Positions 21,628 through 33,815 are shown, counted from the first letter of the stretch. The stretch: 64,000 nt of DNA from Hypericum androsaemum (GCA_963995505.1 OZ023190.1:12890092-12954091); one strand, 5' to 3'. The notes: a model not told the origin generated them from the letters alone. Program-made: numbers and translations.

Positions 21628-22916
21628 GGGATAATTACCCTAAGGTCCCTGGTATTTGAGCAACCCCCTTTTAGTCCTTACTGTTTTCAATAATTTTTCT
21701 CGGTCCTTCTAGTTTGAAATAATACACCTCTCAGGTCTCTGGCTGACAACAACGGTCAACATAATTTATTTAGTGACCATTTTAACCCTTTCAAAAAATA
21801 ATAGAAAAATAAAAAAATCTTTTTGGTCATCTTCTTCCCTAACTTTGCCCTCTCTGACTAAACTATTCAACCAAATAAAAACAAAATCCATTTTCAACAA
21901 ATCAAATCTTCAACCGCCAAGGAGAAAGAGAGAATGGAGGCGGAGAGTGAGCAGTTCCTAAACCTAGCTCTGGACTTCAGCTTCGACCTCGAATCCAGAA
22001 ATGCCTCCACCGTTTCTTCTCCCTCTATGGGGAAGACGGGCGGGATTCGTGACTGTCAATCCTTGCAGGGACGACTTCCTGGCGGCGCTGGCGGAGTCGA
22101 TGCCAGACTCTGAGGACTGGGGCTTCGCCGGCGACAACGTCGAATCTGAGGCATGTGGGCCCTCAACAACGTCCTTGGCCGCAACTTCATTGACGTCAGT
22201 GATGACTCGCCCCAGCCTAAGAAAAAGATGTCGGGCATGCTCGTGGATTTGGACTCGGACAAGGAAAGAGCCGGTGGTATGCCACAGAGACCTAACGCAA
22301 GTTTCATAACCCCTGATTGTCGAAGCCGGGCAAGTGGGAGAGGTTCGAATGCCTCATCATCCTCGACATTCCAGTCATTGCCACGCGATTGTGTTATTGA
22401 GAAGGTTTCCAAAGCGGAGATTCTTAGTCACGAGGAGCTGCAGGAAATGGATGACTTTGAGTTGGCCAATATGGTGATTTTCGGCGATGGGGCTTGGTGA
22501 CCGGAGACAACCTCGAACCCAGAGCTCGGTGAACCCAGTGCCTCGTGTAGGTGACCTCGAACCCAGAACGGCGATGGGTCTTATTGCCATATCTGTTATT
22601 GCGTTGATTTTTTCGTTGAAAGAAATTGGGTTTGTTAAAATGGGAGACGATGGCCGGCGGGGTCCCGTTGATGTAGGTCGCTGGTGGGGTCAGTGGAAGA
22701 CGAGGAAAGATGCCTGTTTTTTTGGTTTTTTTAGTTTTTTAGAAGGGTAGAAATGTTATTTAAAAAATAGCATTGACCACTGACATCAGTGGTGGACCTG
22801 CCAGGGACCTAAGAGGGGCATTATTTTAAATTAGAAGGACCAAGAAAAATTATTGAAAATAGTAAGGACTAAAAAGAGGTTTGCTCAAATACCTGGAATC
22901 TTAGGCTAATTATCCC
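21628..22916. mobile_element. Mutator-like element with captured gene fragment (Pack-MULE architecture)
   Basis: Terminal inverted repeats of more than 100 bp begin GGGATAATTACCCTAAGG on the left and, read on the minus strand, GGGATAATTAGCCTAAG on the right. The two arms remain alignable through the ctgacatcagtgg region. Perfect 9-bp duplications AAAAATAAA flank it (21619-21627 and 22917-22925). No transposase frame is present. The interior (about 21930-22720) is GC-richer than both arms and gene-like. Confidence 0.88.
21934..22499 (+). pseudogene. Gene fragment carried by the MULE (possible RecQ-type helicase N-terminus)
   Basis: An ATG at 21934 opens MEAESEQFLNLALDFSFDLE, which runs about 40 codons before the frame changes. 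The next part (22153-22499, plus strand) reads MWALNNVLGRNFIDVSDDSP and ends EMDDFELANMVIFGD before a stop. The last motif resembles the segment just before the helicase core in plant RecQ-like proteins, but this is a recollection and not a search result. No helicase motif is included. At least one frameshift separates the pieces, so it is probably not translated as one protein. Confidence 0.4.
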
Positions 22917-22925
22917 AAAAATAAA

Positions 22926-23173
22926 ACTCTCTTTTTTCAACATAAATTCCTTGAAACAGCCAAATACTTAAATAAATGATATTGACTATTTTAACTTAAA
23001 TCATCAATTACTTTATGTTAACCATATCATTATTTTTTACTTTTTAAAAATTCTACCTAATTAGACTCTAAATTATTCGATTCAATGTATAGCGTATGAC
23101 ATATAACGACGTCCGAATTTAGAAATGCCCTGAAAGTGAAATTTGCCACCCCGTTAGGATTCAACCCGAACGG
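22926..23173. other. Intergenic, no gene seen
   Basis: AT-rich DNA between two transposon remnants. Confidence 0.5.
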
Positions 23174-24136
23174 CCAAACTGGCAATGGGCAGGATCCGGG
23201 TAGGATCCATAGGATCCATAGGATCCATATCCATATCCTCTTTTTAAATGGTGGATCCAGATCCTTACCCTTATCCTCTTTAAAAATAAGGATTTGGGCA
23301 GGATCTGGGTCTGAAAAAACTGGGCAGGATCAGGGCGACCCACGGGTCTAATTTTTTTTTAAAATATTTAATTTTAAAAAATTAAATTATCTTTTGATAG
23401 TTTTTAAATAGCAGTGGGACATTTTCATGCATTAAACAAATCAATACAAAGAAACCAAACAAGTAAATCCAAAAAAAGTTGAAGTTGGGTAAGTTAAAAT
23501 TGAGAATTTGGTTCTTAATTTTAGCTGCTATTACATGGGGCCTATGACTGCTTCATACAATATTATCTTGTGGCTACTTCTTACAGTATTATCTTTAATA
23601 AGGCGAGGTGCGATAATGAGCTTCTCCTGCATTTTGTCTTCTTTCATGCTCAAGAGTAGATTCTTTGGACGGATGGCTCGATCATTCACAATCAATCGTT
23701 GCTCAATTTCTTAATTGCCTATAAGGATTTATAGGTCCCTCTTCTTCACCTCTTGAGGTTGAGGGAACGTTTTGGTCGAGGCTGAAGTTATTTGTAACTG
23801 ATGTAAATATCGGGCCCCTGTATCACTTCTTTCTTTTTCTGCTTGCTCTGTTTTGAACTATCGTTTTAGTAAAGAATATTTAGCTACCAAAAAAATTGAG
23901 AATTTGATATTATATCTAATAATTAATATACATATATATTATTTTAATATTAATTTATAAAATTTGGGTAAGATCAAGGCATGATCCTATAGATCTATTT
24001 TCATACCCTTATCCTTTTAAAATATCAGGATCCGAACAGAATCAGGGTCTAGACCCAGTCAAAGTCAACGGATCTTGGACCCTTAAGGTCTGGATCAGAA
24101 TAGACCCTTAAAATAAGGGTCTAATTGCCATCCCTA
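23174..24136. mobile_element. hAT-like element remnant with GGATCC-rich ends
   Basis: The right end, read on the minus strand, begins TAGGGATGGCAATTAGACCC. The left end contains a matching tggcaatgggcaggatccgg but its outermost bases are degraded. Both ends are rich in aggatcc/agggtct repeats, a common structure of small hAT elements. No intact duplication was found. A retroposed fragment is nested at 23511-23891. Confidence 0.5.
23511..23891 (+). mobile_element. 5'-truncated retroposon (LINE tail)
   Basis: Flanked by a perfect 15-bp duplication aaaattgagaatttg (23496-23510 and 23892-23906). It ends in ctaccaaaaaa next to the right copy, a poly(A)-type tail. The 381 bp have no ORF of note. 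Target-primed reverse transcription best explains it. Confidence 0.75.
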
Positions 24137-25077
24137 AACCTAAGTCATGCTTTTTATTGCGACGAGTGGGATACCGAGTATGCAAGAATAAGTTGTTCTG
24201 AAGTTTGTAAAATAAATCGCTTGCACTAATTTGAGAAATAGGTATTTCAAGAAATATTTTTCAAATGTAAACTATGTATTACTCCAAAGACTATTTCAAG
24301 ATATAGACATATTGTTTCCTTTTAATTATATGATATTCAGAAAACTAGTTTACTATTTTTTATTCGAGTAAAAATCAGTCTTTTAATAGCAGCAAAATTC
24401 TCACGACAAATTTTAAAAATTACTATATTTTTATGGTTAAATTTTGGCGCACGACAATTTAGTACTTGCATCAGTTGCATGCAAAAAAATTTATAAGTGA
24501 ATATTTTATTAATACCATATAAATTTTACATATTACATAAAATAGGTACGAAAGATCATCCCGATTACAATAAATTATATAATTGGAAGGAAATCACAAA
24601 TCCCTTGATTAATAATTCTCGACAGATTATAGAGAAAGGACTAGATGTTAGTTATATTAATTTGACAGCGCAATGGATCAATAACATCATTCACGAACAT
24701 GGAATGGGATAGAATAAATTAGAAGTTTTCGAACCAATTCTTAGCTTATATAACGAGCTATGTCGCAATTATTATGGTGAATTCTCAGCAACTTGTTCCG
24801 TATTGGTAATTAATATTTTCCAATAAATATCACGGTGAATAAAGATTTATTAAAAAAAATATTGGTAATTTATTTTTAAAAGATGTTTCTAATTAATTGG
24901 TTCCGTGATCAGACTGTTTCTAGGCACCGGCTTTTAGGTGGGGAAGGGGAGAAGGTGGTGGGGTGTTATTGTTACAGTCTTATGCACCTCCCTTGCACCT
25001 AATTCTCCCAATTTAATTGTGTCAAAATGTTGTTGGGGAAATAATATTGGAAATGTGTGTACGTGTACTCTTTTCAG
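24137..25077. other. Intergenic AT-rich DNA
   Basis: No gene or clear repeat structure was recognised. Confidence 0.5.
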
Positions 25078-25869
25078 GGATTTTTTCTAAAATAGAGAGA
25101 AAATATAGATATATTCTATAAATAGACAAAATTTTAATATATTCTCAAAATAGGTTAAAACTTAATTAAAAATAAAAAATAGTTGGGTCGACTCCCCTGC
25201 TTCTTCAGTGCCTCAGTAGCAACTTACTTACAAAAATTGGAATAAAAAAAGGCGAATGAGTTAATTTTTTTAATTTTATAAGTGGTATAAGTTAGTGTTA
25301 GATTTTCTAAATCAATTAAATTTTGATTTGATTTTGCTTAATTTACCGAGATCTACCCGTAGAGCTCAAAAAATTATGCAAACAAAATTAACTCGTTCGA
25401 ATACCTGAGCAACAAGTTGTCCCCTTAACACACTTAAAAAACCTAAAAAGAAAATAAAAAGGAGAGTCGATCTAGTTACAGGTCGCCTCCTTCACTATTT
25501 GGTGATCGTTTGTTTGAACGAGTTATTTTTTTTTGCTTTCGCATAATATTTTGAGCTTTACGTGTAGGTCTCAAAAAATTATGCAAAATCAAATCAAAAT
25601 TTAACTCATTCGGACAACCTAACACTAACTTATACCACTTATAAAATTAAAAAAATTAGCTCATTTACCTCTCTTTTTATTACAAAATTTTAAAGTAACT
25701 TGCCAATGACACAGGGGCGGCAGAAGAAGGAGGTGAGTCGACACAACCATGAGTGGACTCCACTATTTTTTTAATTTTTAATTAAGTTTTAACCTATTTC
25801 AAAAATATATTAAATTTTTTTCTATTTAGGAAATATATCTATATTTTGTGCCTATTTTGGAAAAAAATC
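25078..25869. mobile_element. Foldback DNA element, family copy 1
   Basis: The ends are inverted repeats: GGATTTTTTCTAAAATAG on the left and, read on the minus strand, GGATTTTTTTCCAAAATAG on the right. Several hundred bases of each arm match, including tataagtggtataagttagtg and gagctctacgggtag versions. No clean target duplication is visible and it has no coding capacity. It shares internal phrases (gtcgactcc, cgtagagctcaaaaaattat) with the element at 31748-32503. Confidence 0.65.
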
Positions 25870-27702
25870 CATCTTTCCTCCCCTCCTATGTACACAATAT
25901 ATATACAAAGTATTCAAATTAATTTACAAATAATGTATCTTCTTTTCCGGTTTGAAATTTCTTGGAGTTTAAGAAGGTTCTACTATCCATTCAAATATAC
26001 ATTAAACTTTAATACAAAAAATATATAAATAGTCTTCGGAGACACAAGTAACAGCGTTGAGGCATCCAACAACTCTAAAGATTCACGTTGAAAGGTGCTA
26101 TCGACGTTGACCCACAACATTTCACGTTTCAAAAGCAAAGTCCAAACCAAATCCATTAGCCGAAAACCCGTCATATATATATAAGTATTAGTTTTCTTTT
26201 TGTCAAAATTACTTAGTAAACGCATAACTACAAAAAGATTATCGAATCCTATGTGAATCATATGGCAAATTTATTCACCAAATTTAAACTTTAAACACAA
26301 CTATATGAATTCGACATTTCTGTATAAAGTATAAACTATACAATCTATCGTCAATTAACTTACAAATTTATTTTCGAGGTGGGAACACGATACAATTCGC
26401 TACAGTTAGTGTGACATTGAAGTACTTAGAAATCAATATTATGTTTTATAGAATAACAGATAATTTGGTTTATTACAATACATATGCAGCACACGGAGAT
26501 TCCCTAAAAAATACAAGTGGTATGTATTTATAGTTGCATATTCTGATTAACATTACGACATTCTATGGTTTTATCGTTTGTGCTTTGGTTAATATAATTG
26601 ACTCGTTGACGTTTTTGGATTAAATTAAACTTGCTTACTTGCCTACATGTACAGACTCTAATCTAGTGGTAATTACTTATTAAAAAATCTAATGCTAATT
26701 AACTTAATTAACTCATGTTTGACTATCTGGGGATCATCCAGTAATCAAATGAACACAAGCCACAAGTATATAAAATCATACGGGAGATAATTTTTTTAAT
26801 CTATGATATTTAGAGTCAAATATTATTGGACTATATTTATGGAATTATTTTTAATTATATTTTTATATTCATAAAATTTGAAACAAAATATTTATTCGAA
26901 TAAAAATTATTTACTTAAGAAAAATTACAAATGGTTTATCACTTTGACCAATTTTATTAGTTAAAAAAATCAATTTTGACCACACATATCTCGTTGAACT
27001 ACAATTATTTCCCGAGCGAGAGATTAGTTTCTCTAGCCAGGTAGCTTATAGGATGCTCGAGTTCCAAGTCAAAGTCTCTACCCCTTAACAATAGGAGGAA
27101 GTTGGTCAACCGTCTTATTTTTCTTGTTAGAAGAAAAGGACGAGATTATTTTTTATGGTATAATCACAAGAAATTGCCCGAATTAAGATACACTTGAAAT
27201 TTTGGAGCTTGCACATTTGACATGCAAGTATTTCAATTGGATTCAAATTCTTTTGGCTGCTGTTTTCCATGCCTTGGTCACCAAACCGAACCCACCAGAT
27301 TCCTCTATCAATTTCTTCAATCTCCACTTGAATTTTGATTTTTTTAAATAATAATCAATGGAAAAAAATACTCAAAAGTTTAATGTACTGAATATTGAAA
27401 CAAGTACATGAAAAATATTTCATTCAAATTATTCAAATATACATCTAGACAAAACATATAAATAAATTTCATTACTATTTTTTTTTGAAAAGTATTTCAT
27501 TACTATATTGTCATTAGATAATGCTAATAGTTATCTTGCGAAGACGTTATGCAACTCGATTACCCTCCTCCGCGCCCAAATTTTATACTTTGCGTCTTGA
27601 CCACTCAGAAACATCACGTTTTTTTTAATAAGTAGATGATGTATTAAAAGAAAATAATTATAGCAAGAAATCAATCAAATAAAAGAAAGTTACTAGAACT
27701 AC
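25870..27702. other. Intergenic AT-rich DNA
   Basis: No supported gene. The longest ORFs (92 and 66 codons, minus) show no recognisable domain or gene structure. Confidence 0.5.
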
Positions 27703-27718
27703 AACCCTTTACATTTGT

Positions 27719-27927
27719 AAATAGAAGAATGTAACGCCGAGGCATAGGAATTTTGTGCTAAGATTTTTTCTATCTAATTTTAACATATGTTATCTAGATA
27801 GTCGATTTCTTAGTCGTTTTACTTTTTAGGAGAATTGTAGTGCTTAACAGCATGATTGGTGTAGTGCACGTGTGCACAATGACGTAGCCTTTTGATAGGT
27901 AATAAACATTTTACGTATAAAAAAAAT
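27719..27927 (+). mobile_element. Short retroposon with 16-bp target duplication
   Basis: Perfect duplications aaccctttacatttgt at 27703-27718 and 27928-27943 enclose 209 bp that end in an A-rich tail (gtataaaaaaaat). No RNA polymerase III A/B boxes were identified, so a 5'-truncated LINE is more likely than a SINE. Confidence 0.7.
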
Positions 27928-27943
27928 AACCCTTTACATTTGT

Positions 27944-28629
27944 GATTCGAAGAGGTGGATAATAAATAGGGGGCATGGGAGAAAAAAAATCACAAAAATG
28001 CAATATATATTTTTTTGAGAAATGGTACTGCTAATATATTATGACCTTAAGACGGAAAATCATGATACAGTAGAATTTTCAACTCTATAGGGAGATGACG
28101 AATCCAATTGAGGGCACACTAGTTTATTCGCAACCGAGTAACTACTCAATTAATTACTTCATTCATCGTCCGCCGAGTGAAACAAAACTTACAATGATTA
28201 AGGTTACAAAAAGGCTAGAATGAAATTTGTTTTTAGTAAGCTAGATACTCCGTATTTTAATACATTTTTTAGAGCAATCTTTTCTATAAACGGACAACAA
28301 TAAATTACTGCATAATGGGCATAAACCGGTAAGCTACATCTGTTGTCCGATTCCGAGGTTTCACTAATTGGTCCTGTCATAATCTTTCTCGAGGTTTCTG
28401 ATGAATTCAGGTTACGTGGTAATCATGTAAATTCCGGCGAGGGGAAAGGACAGGATTGCCAAAGAGAGAACAGCTGGAAAATTTAATATCCCGGCTTTAC
28501 TTTGGTACGTACGTGGCTTCTTTTCCAGTGTCACATTCTTTTTTTCTCTGTTTTTAGAAAGGGTCTCTAATTAGCCATGGAAGATACAACCTATAAGGGT
28601 AAAATTGGGATCCATCATTTTTTTAACCA
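27944..28629. other. Intergenic, no gene seen
   Basis: AT-rich DNA without a supported feature. Confidence 0.5.
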
Positions 28630-29471
28630 AAACAACAAGAGAAAAATCTACTTTAATGTCTTGCAGTTTGACGATTTGACACATATAAATTTGTAATTTT
28701 AAACTTATCAAAAAAGTCCCTGTAGTTTCTCAGGCAAATCAATTCACAACTCAGGCAGCTGCTCGTGATGAGTCAGCAAAACGACATTGCTTTTATGCCT
28801 ACATGGCACGCCATGTAATTCAAAACACCCCTTCTTCTTCCTTGTCTACCCCTTCTCTCTCTTCTCTCTTCTCTTTCACCTTCTCCCATTTCCATTTTTC
28901 AAAACCCGCACGAAGCGTAAAGCTCCCACTTCCTAAAGCTCCCACTCACTCTGATTGCCACAAGCTTCCTTGGCTGATAGGGGTGACGGCGGAAGAAAGG
29001 GTGACGCTTGAGAGGGATGAACGCCAGCTTGTGGAGCACCTGATTTCCTACCCCCAGCACCACCGACACCCCTATTGCTACCGCCCACCCTCCGATCCTC
29101 CTCCTTCTCCTCTGCCTCCTGCTCGCCACTCGCCCACTCCAGTCCCCGCAAAATGCCTCCATTTTTCGTACACGGCTCCACTACGGTTGTAACCAGAGAA
29201 GTTGGATCTCAACGAGGCCGCGACGATCATCCACCAGTGGCGGCTTCAATGGAGCGGTAGGGAGAGGATCTCCAGCGGTGGAACGAATTTGAGAGTGTCT
29301 GCCCTGGCGGCGACAGGTTATTGTGGTGGCGCTAGCCGCCGGCTGTAGCATGATGTCATCCTTGGTTTCGATTTGTTTAATTTGAGACGAAGTTTTAGGG
29401 GAGAGAAATATTTTTGTTTGGGAAATGAAACGACGAGGGTTGCTTGATTCAATGAATTTTCGATTTGTTTA

Positions 29472-31123
29472 CAGCCTGTTTGGAAACTTAAAAATGATGG
29501 AAATTGGAATCACTTTTCTGAGTTTTAAAAAATTGAGTGTGTTTGGAACCAATATTACTTAAGAAAGTGATTATATTTCCGTCCAAAACTTAGGAAAGAA
29601 ATTCCTTTGATAAATGGTCAGACTTCTAGGGACCAAAATGGAACTTTACATTAATATCAATTATACCCCTAACCATATATTAATACACATCGGATTGAGT
29701 GGGGACTAAAGAAAATTTGTCCATAGGTGGAGACTACATTTTTGGCCGTCAGATTTGATTATCTTTAAATATGATGATCAATAACCTATCAGGTGATATT
29801 GGTTTGCATGTGAAGTGATATTGGTTTCCATGTGAAGTGATATTGGTTTGCAAGATACTGATTTACATATAAAGTGATATTGGTTTGCATGCGAAATGAT
29901 ATTGGTTTGCATGTGTAATGATATTGGTTTGAGTTAATCCCCATGGGTGGGGACTAGCCCAGTCCCCACCAAATCCGCTCCCATATTAATATTACCCTAA
30001 ACCTTTTTTCTCTTCCTCGTTAGTCTCTTCCTCTCCTCAGTCCCTACCAACCATTTCTCCTATTGGGCGACGACTACTGGCTCCATCTTGAAGGAACTTT
30101 GCTGCTGCGACAAAGATATTCTTCACCGTCCACCTAGGATCCGGTGGCCTCGTTAAAGTTCCCAAGCGAAACAATTTTGTTTTTCCTATTTCCTCTTCCT
30201 CCATGGATCCCTACAAGAAGGTCTCTCTCTCCTTTCTCCGTGTGTGTAAAGTTTGGTTCTTTATGTTGTTTTGTTTCTTGGTCCGAAATCTGTGGGTTGG
30301 TTGAGAAATTTGGTTTGATGGGTATTTTCTTTTGGGGGTAATGAGAGTGCAACGCCTATGGGGAAAATGTGGGATTTTTTTCTCGGAATTGGGAAACCAA
30401 GAGAAGTGAATCAAGTTAGTGGTTTTATTGGCTGGATTATTTTAGGAGAAGTCATTGGTCTTCACTTGTGGGAATAAAAGCGGGCTTCTTCTATGAATTG
30501 GGAAACCAAGAAGAAGGGAAGCACGTTGATGGTTTTGTTGGGTTAGATCAATCTAGTAGGAGTAAATGGCGTTCATTTGTAGTCAGTTGTTGGATTAGAA
30601 ATGAGACTTTTTGGATGATTTATACATCCTCTTCCTATTGTCGGTGAATATGTGGAAGAGGAAGTGATGCTCTGAGCATCTATGTTTTGTTAATCTAGAA
30701 AGATCTTCCATTGGCCAATCATCCAAGGCAACTTGAAGACAACAAGAATTTTGCAGTAGTTTGTGTTCTTGGTTGCTGCAGATTGCAGCACTTGAAGGTC
30801 TTGGTTATCTGCTGCATGTCGCAAAAGTCTTGGTTATGACTTGTGCAAGTAAATTGGGTTTTTGGGCACTTCTTGAGGCATATCATTCCATACAAGGTTA
30901 CTTGGAGCTATTTGGTCAGGATGCAAGACGGTGCAGCTTTGAAGACTTAACTGCAATGGTATTAGATCAGTGTGAAGAAGGGTATTAATATAAAAAGGTC
31001 AAATCAATTCTTAAGTTAAAATTTTGGTTCCAAACAAAAAAATAGGAAAGTAATTCCATTCTATTTTCATTAAGAATTGGAAAGAGTATTCTTTTCTCAT
31101 GGGATTTGGTTCCAAACAACCTG
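29472..31123. mobile_element. PIF/Harbinger-type element nested in the MULE
   Basis: Ends CAGCCTGTTTGG and CCAAACAACCTG are inverted, and the 3-bp duplication TTA flanks them (29469-29471 and 31124-31126). Both are characteristic of PIF/Harbinger. No transposase is present. The interior has exon-like pieces: a pyrimidine-rich leader ending ATGGATCCCTACAAGAAG before a GT (about 30203-30220), and an open stretch 30761-30988 after a ttgctgcag acceptor-like site. These suggest captured host sequence, of unknown identity. Confidence 0.72.
29686..29979. mobile_element. Small MULE-type MITE, innermost in the nest
   Basis: Inverted ends cggattgagtggggact (29691 on) and agtccccaccaaatccg (to 29977) are framed by duplications atattaata. 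A run of tgatattggtttgcatgtga-type ~22-bp units fills 29785-29935. The outermost bases of the two ends differ, so the limits are approximate. Confidence 0.55.
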
Positions 31124-31747
31124 TTAATGAATTCTTGTCGGGCTGCTCGTGATTCTTTGGTGGGGTTTAGGCAAGTTGAGTTTCAGTTTTAATTTTTTTT
31201 ATTGAAGGATGAGAATGGGAGAAAGAAGAGGAAGAGAGGAAGAAGGGGTGTTTTGAATTAATATAAATAAATCAAAAATTGTTTTGAAAATTTCCACCTA
31301 GCCACATCAGCAATTTTGGAGTGAGTAATCTGCATACATGGCGTGCCAAGTAGGCCTAAAAATAATGTTGTTTCACAGACAGTTGCTAGAGTCATGAATT
31401 GATCTGCCCGAGAAACCACATGAATCTTTTTGATGAGTTTAAAACTATAAACCTATATGTGTCAAACTGTCAAACCACAGTACTAAAGTAGATTTTTTTC
31501 AAACAACAATACTATGTCAATAATCAGTTATGGTTTCCCAAATAATAGAATATTTTACGTTGGACTTCAAAAAATGAGGAGAGAGATAATCTGATTGCCC
31601 AAAACTTAAATAGATTTTTCAGTTTTGGTGCTTAGGATATGAAAATGTAGACATTAGGCGCTACATTGTAATAAGTTGTATGATGTTAATAACATCATTA
31701 GATTTGAATATATATGGAGTTGTTTATGTCAAACGAATTTTTTTATA

Positions 31748-32503
31748 TTTTGGTTAAAAGATTACCAATTATTTTTAAATGGTACAAACTTACATATTTT
31801 CTCAAAATGAGTAAATTTTTTTTTAAAGTAAGAGAGTCAATCTTCTAACAGTTCGACTCTACTCCTGCTATCGCCGTGTAATGGTGGCATAATTTTTAAA
31901 AAAATGTAAAAAAGGAGTCGACCTATTAGTGAGTCAACTCCATCTCGAAGATTGTGGCACCCTAAAAACCCTATGTTTAAAAAAAAATCAAAAATAAGTA
32001 AAGTGCGATAAGTTGGCGGTCTGGTGTTCAAATACAATTTTTTTTATTTTTTTCATAAGTTTTTGAGCTCATCTCGTAGAGTTAAAAAAGTTATAAAAAA
32101 TTTAACAAATGGACAACCGAACACCAAATTATAACTTTTCCAATAACTTGAAAAAATGTAAAACATGGAACCGACCCATTAGAAGGTCGACTCCACCTGC
32201 CATGTGGTGCACCCATATCCTTATTTTAAAAAAATTTCAAAGTTTTAAAGGGCGATAAATCGATTCTCGGATATATTAATGAGTTAATATTTTTTATTTT
32301 GCATAACTTATCGAGCTTTACGCAGCAACTACTTAGGTGGTGCGTCGACTCCTTTTTTATTTTTAAAATATTTCACCGACATGCGACAGTTGGGGTAGAG
32401 TTGACCTATTTTCGGGTCAACTCTCTAATTTTTATGTTACCCATTTTGATAAAGTATGTAAGTTTGTATCCATTTACGGATTTTTAATAAATTTTTACCC
32501 AAA
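31748..32503. mobile_element. Foldback DNA element, family copy 2
   Basis: Arms match in inverted orientation: ggtacaaacttacatatttt and aaaatgagtaa on the left correspond to reversed aaagtatgtaagtttgtatcc on the right. The interior has paired ggagtcgac / gtcgactcc phrases and the tttgagct...cgtagag motif shared with 25078-25869. No target duplication was fixed. Confidence 0.55.
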
Positions 32504-32956
32504 AGAGAAAAACATACTAATTCTCTTAAACCATTTTAACAAATGAACATTTTATAAAACTTAAGAACGATAAAACGAATGAATCATGATGTATTTAGGG
32601 AATATGAAAATCTATTTACTAGAAATGCCAAATCGGGATTATTAAGAAACCATATAGTTATTTTCCAATTATGTTTGCAGGCTAGAGTTTTTTTATTTCC
32701 CCTGGAAAAATAAATTAAAAATAGTAAAATTTTGGTTTAAAGTTTAAACAGATAAGACGTGATCCGACAAAGAGCTGGTCTCTCCTAACCCATTGTACCA
32801 GCCATAGGATTTTTTATGTTCGTTTCATACACAAATCCGTTTCTATTTCTACCAAACAATTTGTTCTCCTATTTGTTTCCTAAAAATTTGCACCATTGGT
32901 GCATATTAACCGAGCACAATATTACGTGATATAAACCAAAAATTACCGTAACTTTT
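32504..32956. other. Intergenic, no gene seen
   Basis: AT-rich DNA without a supported feature. Confidence 0.5.
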
Positions 32957-33815
32957 TTTTGGTAGAAAAGGTGGGGGTGTGCCCCTATATAAATACAAAA
33001 AGTTCAATCATAAATAAAGCGGAGAAGATCAAACCATAAGCAAACTACCTAACTGGAGGGCCAACGACTGCTCCTCAGCCTCAGAAGTGGGGTACCCTCT
33101 TTCGAGGTTGTGGCCGTCGACTTCAGTAAAACCTTCTGGCGGTAAAAATCCAGTAGGAAAATTCGCTACAAGAGGGAAAGAGTATATCGGTAAGGTCAGA
33201 ATAATCCGCCTTGACGTTAGAACCTAGGCCTGATCCTCGTATATCATCACTGGCCACACGGGTACACCAAGGTAGACTAATTGCCCGTAAATCATCAAGG
33301 TACATCTCAAAACAACAGGCTAGAGGGACATCAGAAACCACATAATAAACCATAACTTTTTCTCTATTAATTGTAAGCCGCCCACCGGAGGCTACATCTC
33401 CCGTGGGCGCTATCTGATTCTGGAAGCTGCCTTCTTCTGCCTCCCGTTTTCAATTTCCTCTACCTATACCAATCTTGCACCAGAAAATAAAATTTCTATA
33501 GGCAGACGCCCTGATGGATCCTCCTTTTGTGATCAGGTATCTGCACAATCTTCGTCAGTTGTTGCGCCTGTCTAGTGACTCATCGCTTAGGACCGTCGCC
33601 AGTAAGGAAAACCCATGTCTTGGAATTCCATAGTTTCTGACTTTTATGCTCCAAATAGATCCCAATTTTACTACAAGTGTCCAGGCACAGCTTGTTCTGT
33701 AAGTGTGACGTGTGGTTCTTGATCTGGCTAATTAGTATCTTTCTGGTCAAAGGCTCTGAGTCCGATTTGCCAATGGAAGCAACGCAGAAGTCACAGGTGA
33801 AGACTACCTAAAACC
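32957..33815 (-). mobile_element. Possible antisense LINE 3' fragment
   Basis: The left edge reads acttttttttggtagaaaagg, the reverse of the ctaccaaaaaa tail seen on other retroposed inserts here. The following 850 bp are less AT-rich than the surroundings and contain degraded minus-strand reading (for example LTRKILISQIKNHTS and CFEMYLDDLRAISLPWCTR) with many stops. No domain was recognised and no duplication was found. Confidence 0.3.

Larger units (their letters stand above)
28639..31500. mobile_element. Mutator-like element, outer shell of a three-level nest
   Basis: Perfect 9-bp duplications AAACAACAA flank it (28630-28638 and 31501-31509). Terminal inverted repeats begin GAGAAAAATCTACTTTA on the left and, read on the minus strand, GAAAAAAATCTACTTTAG on the right, and stay similar for about 200-300 bp (shared cctacatggcacgccatgta and ttcaaaacaccccttctt). 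No transposase frame. GC-rich non-TIR sequence at 28900-29350 may be a captured gene fragment; the minus frame there is basic and low-complexity and was not recognised. The element is interrupted by the insertion at 29472-31123. Confidence 0.85.

Noticed and set aside
29785..29935. CRISPR-like regular repeats
   Set aside because: Units of ~22 bp are directly tandem without unique spacers, in a plant MITE.
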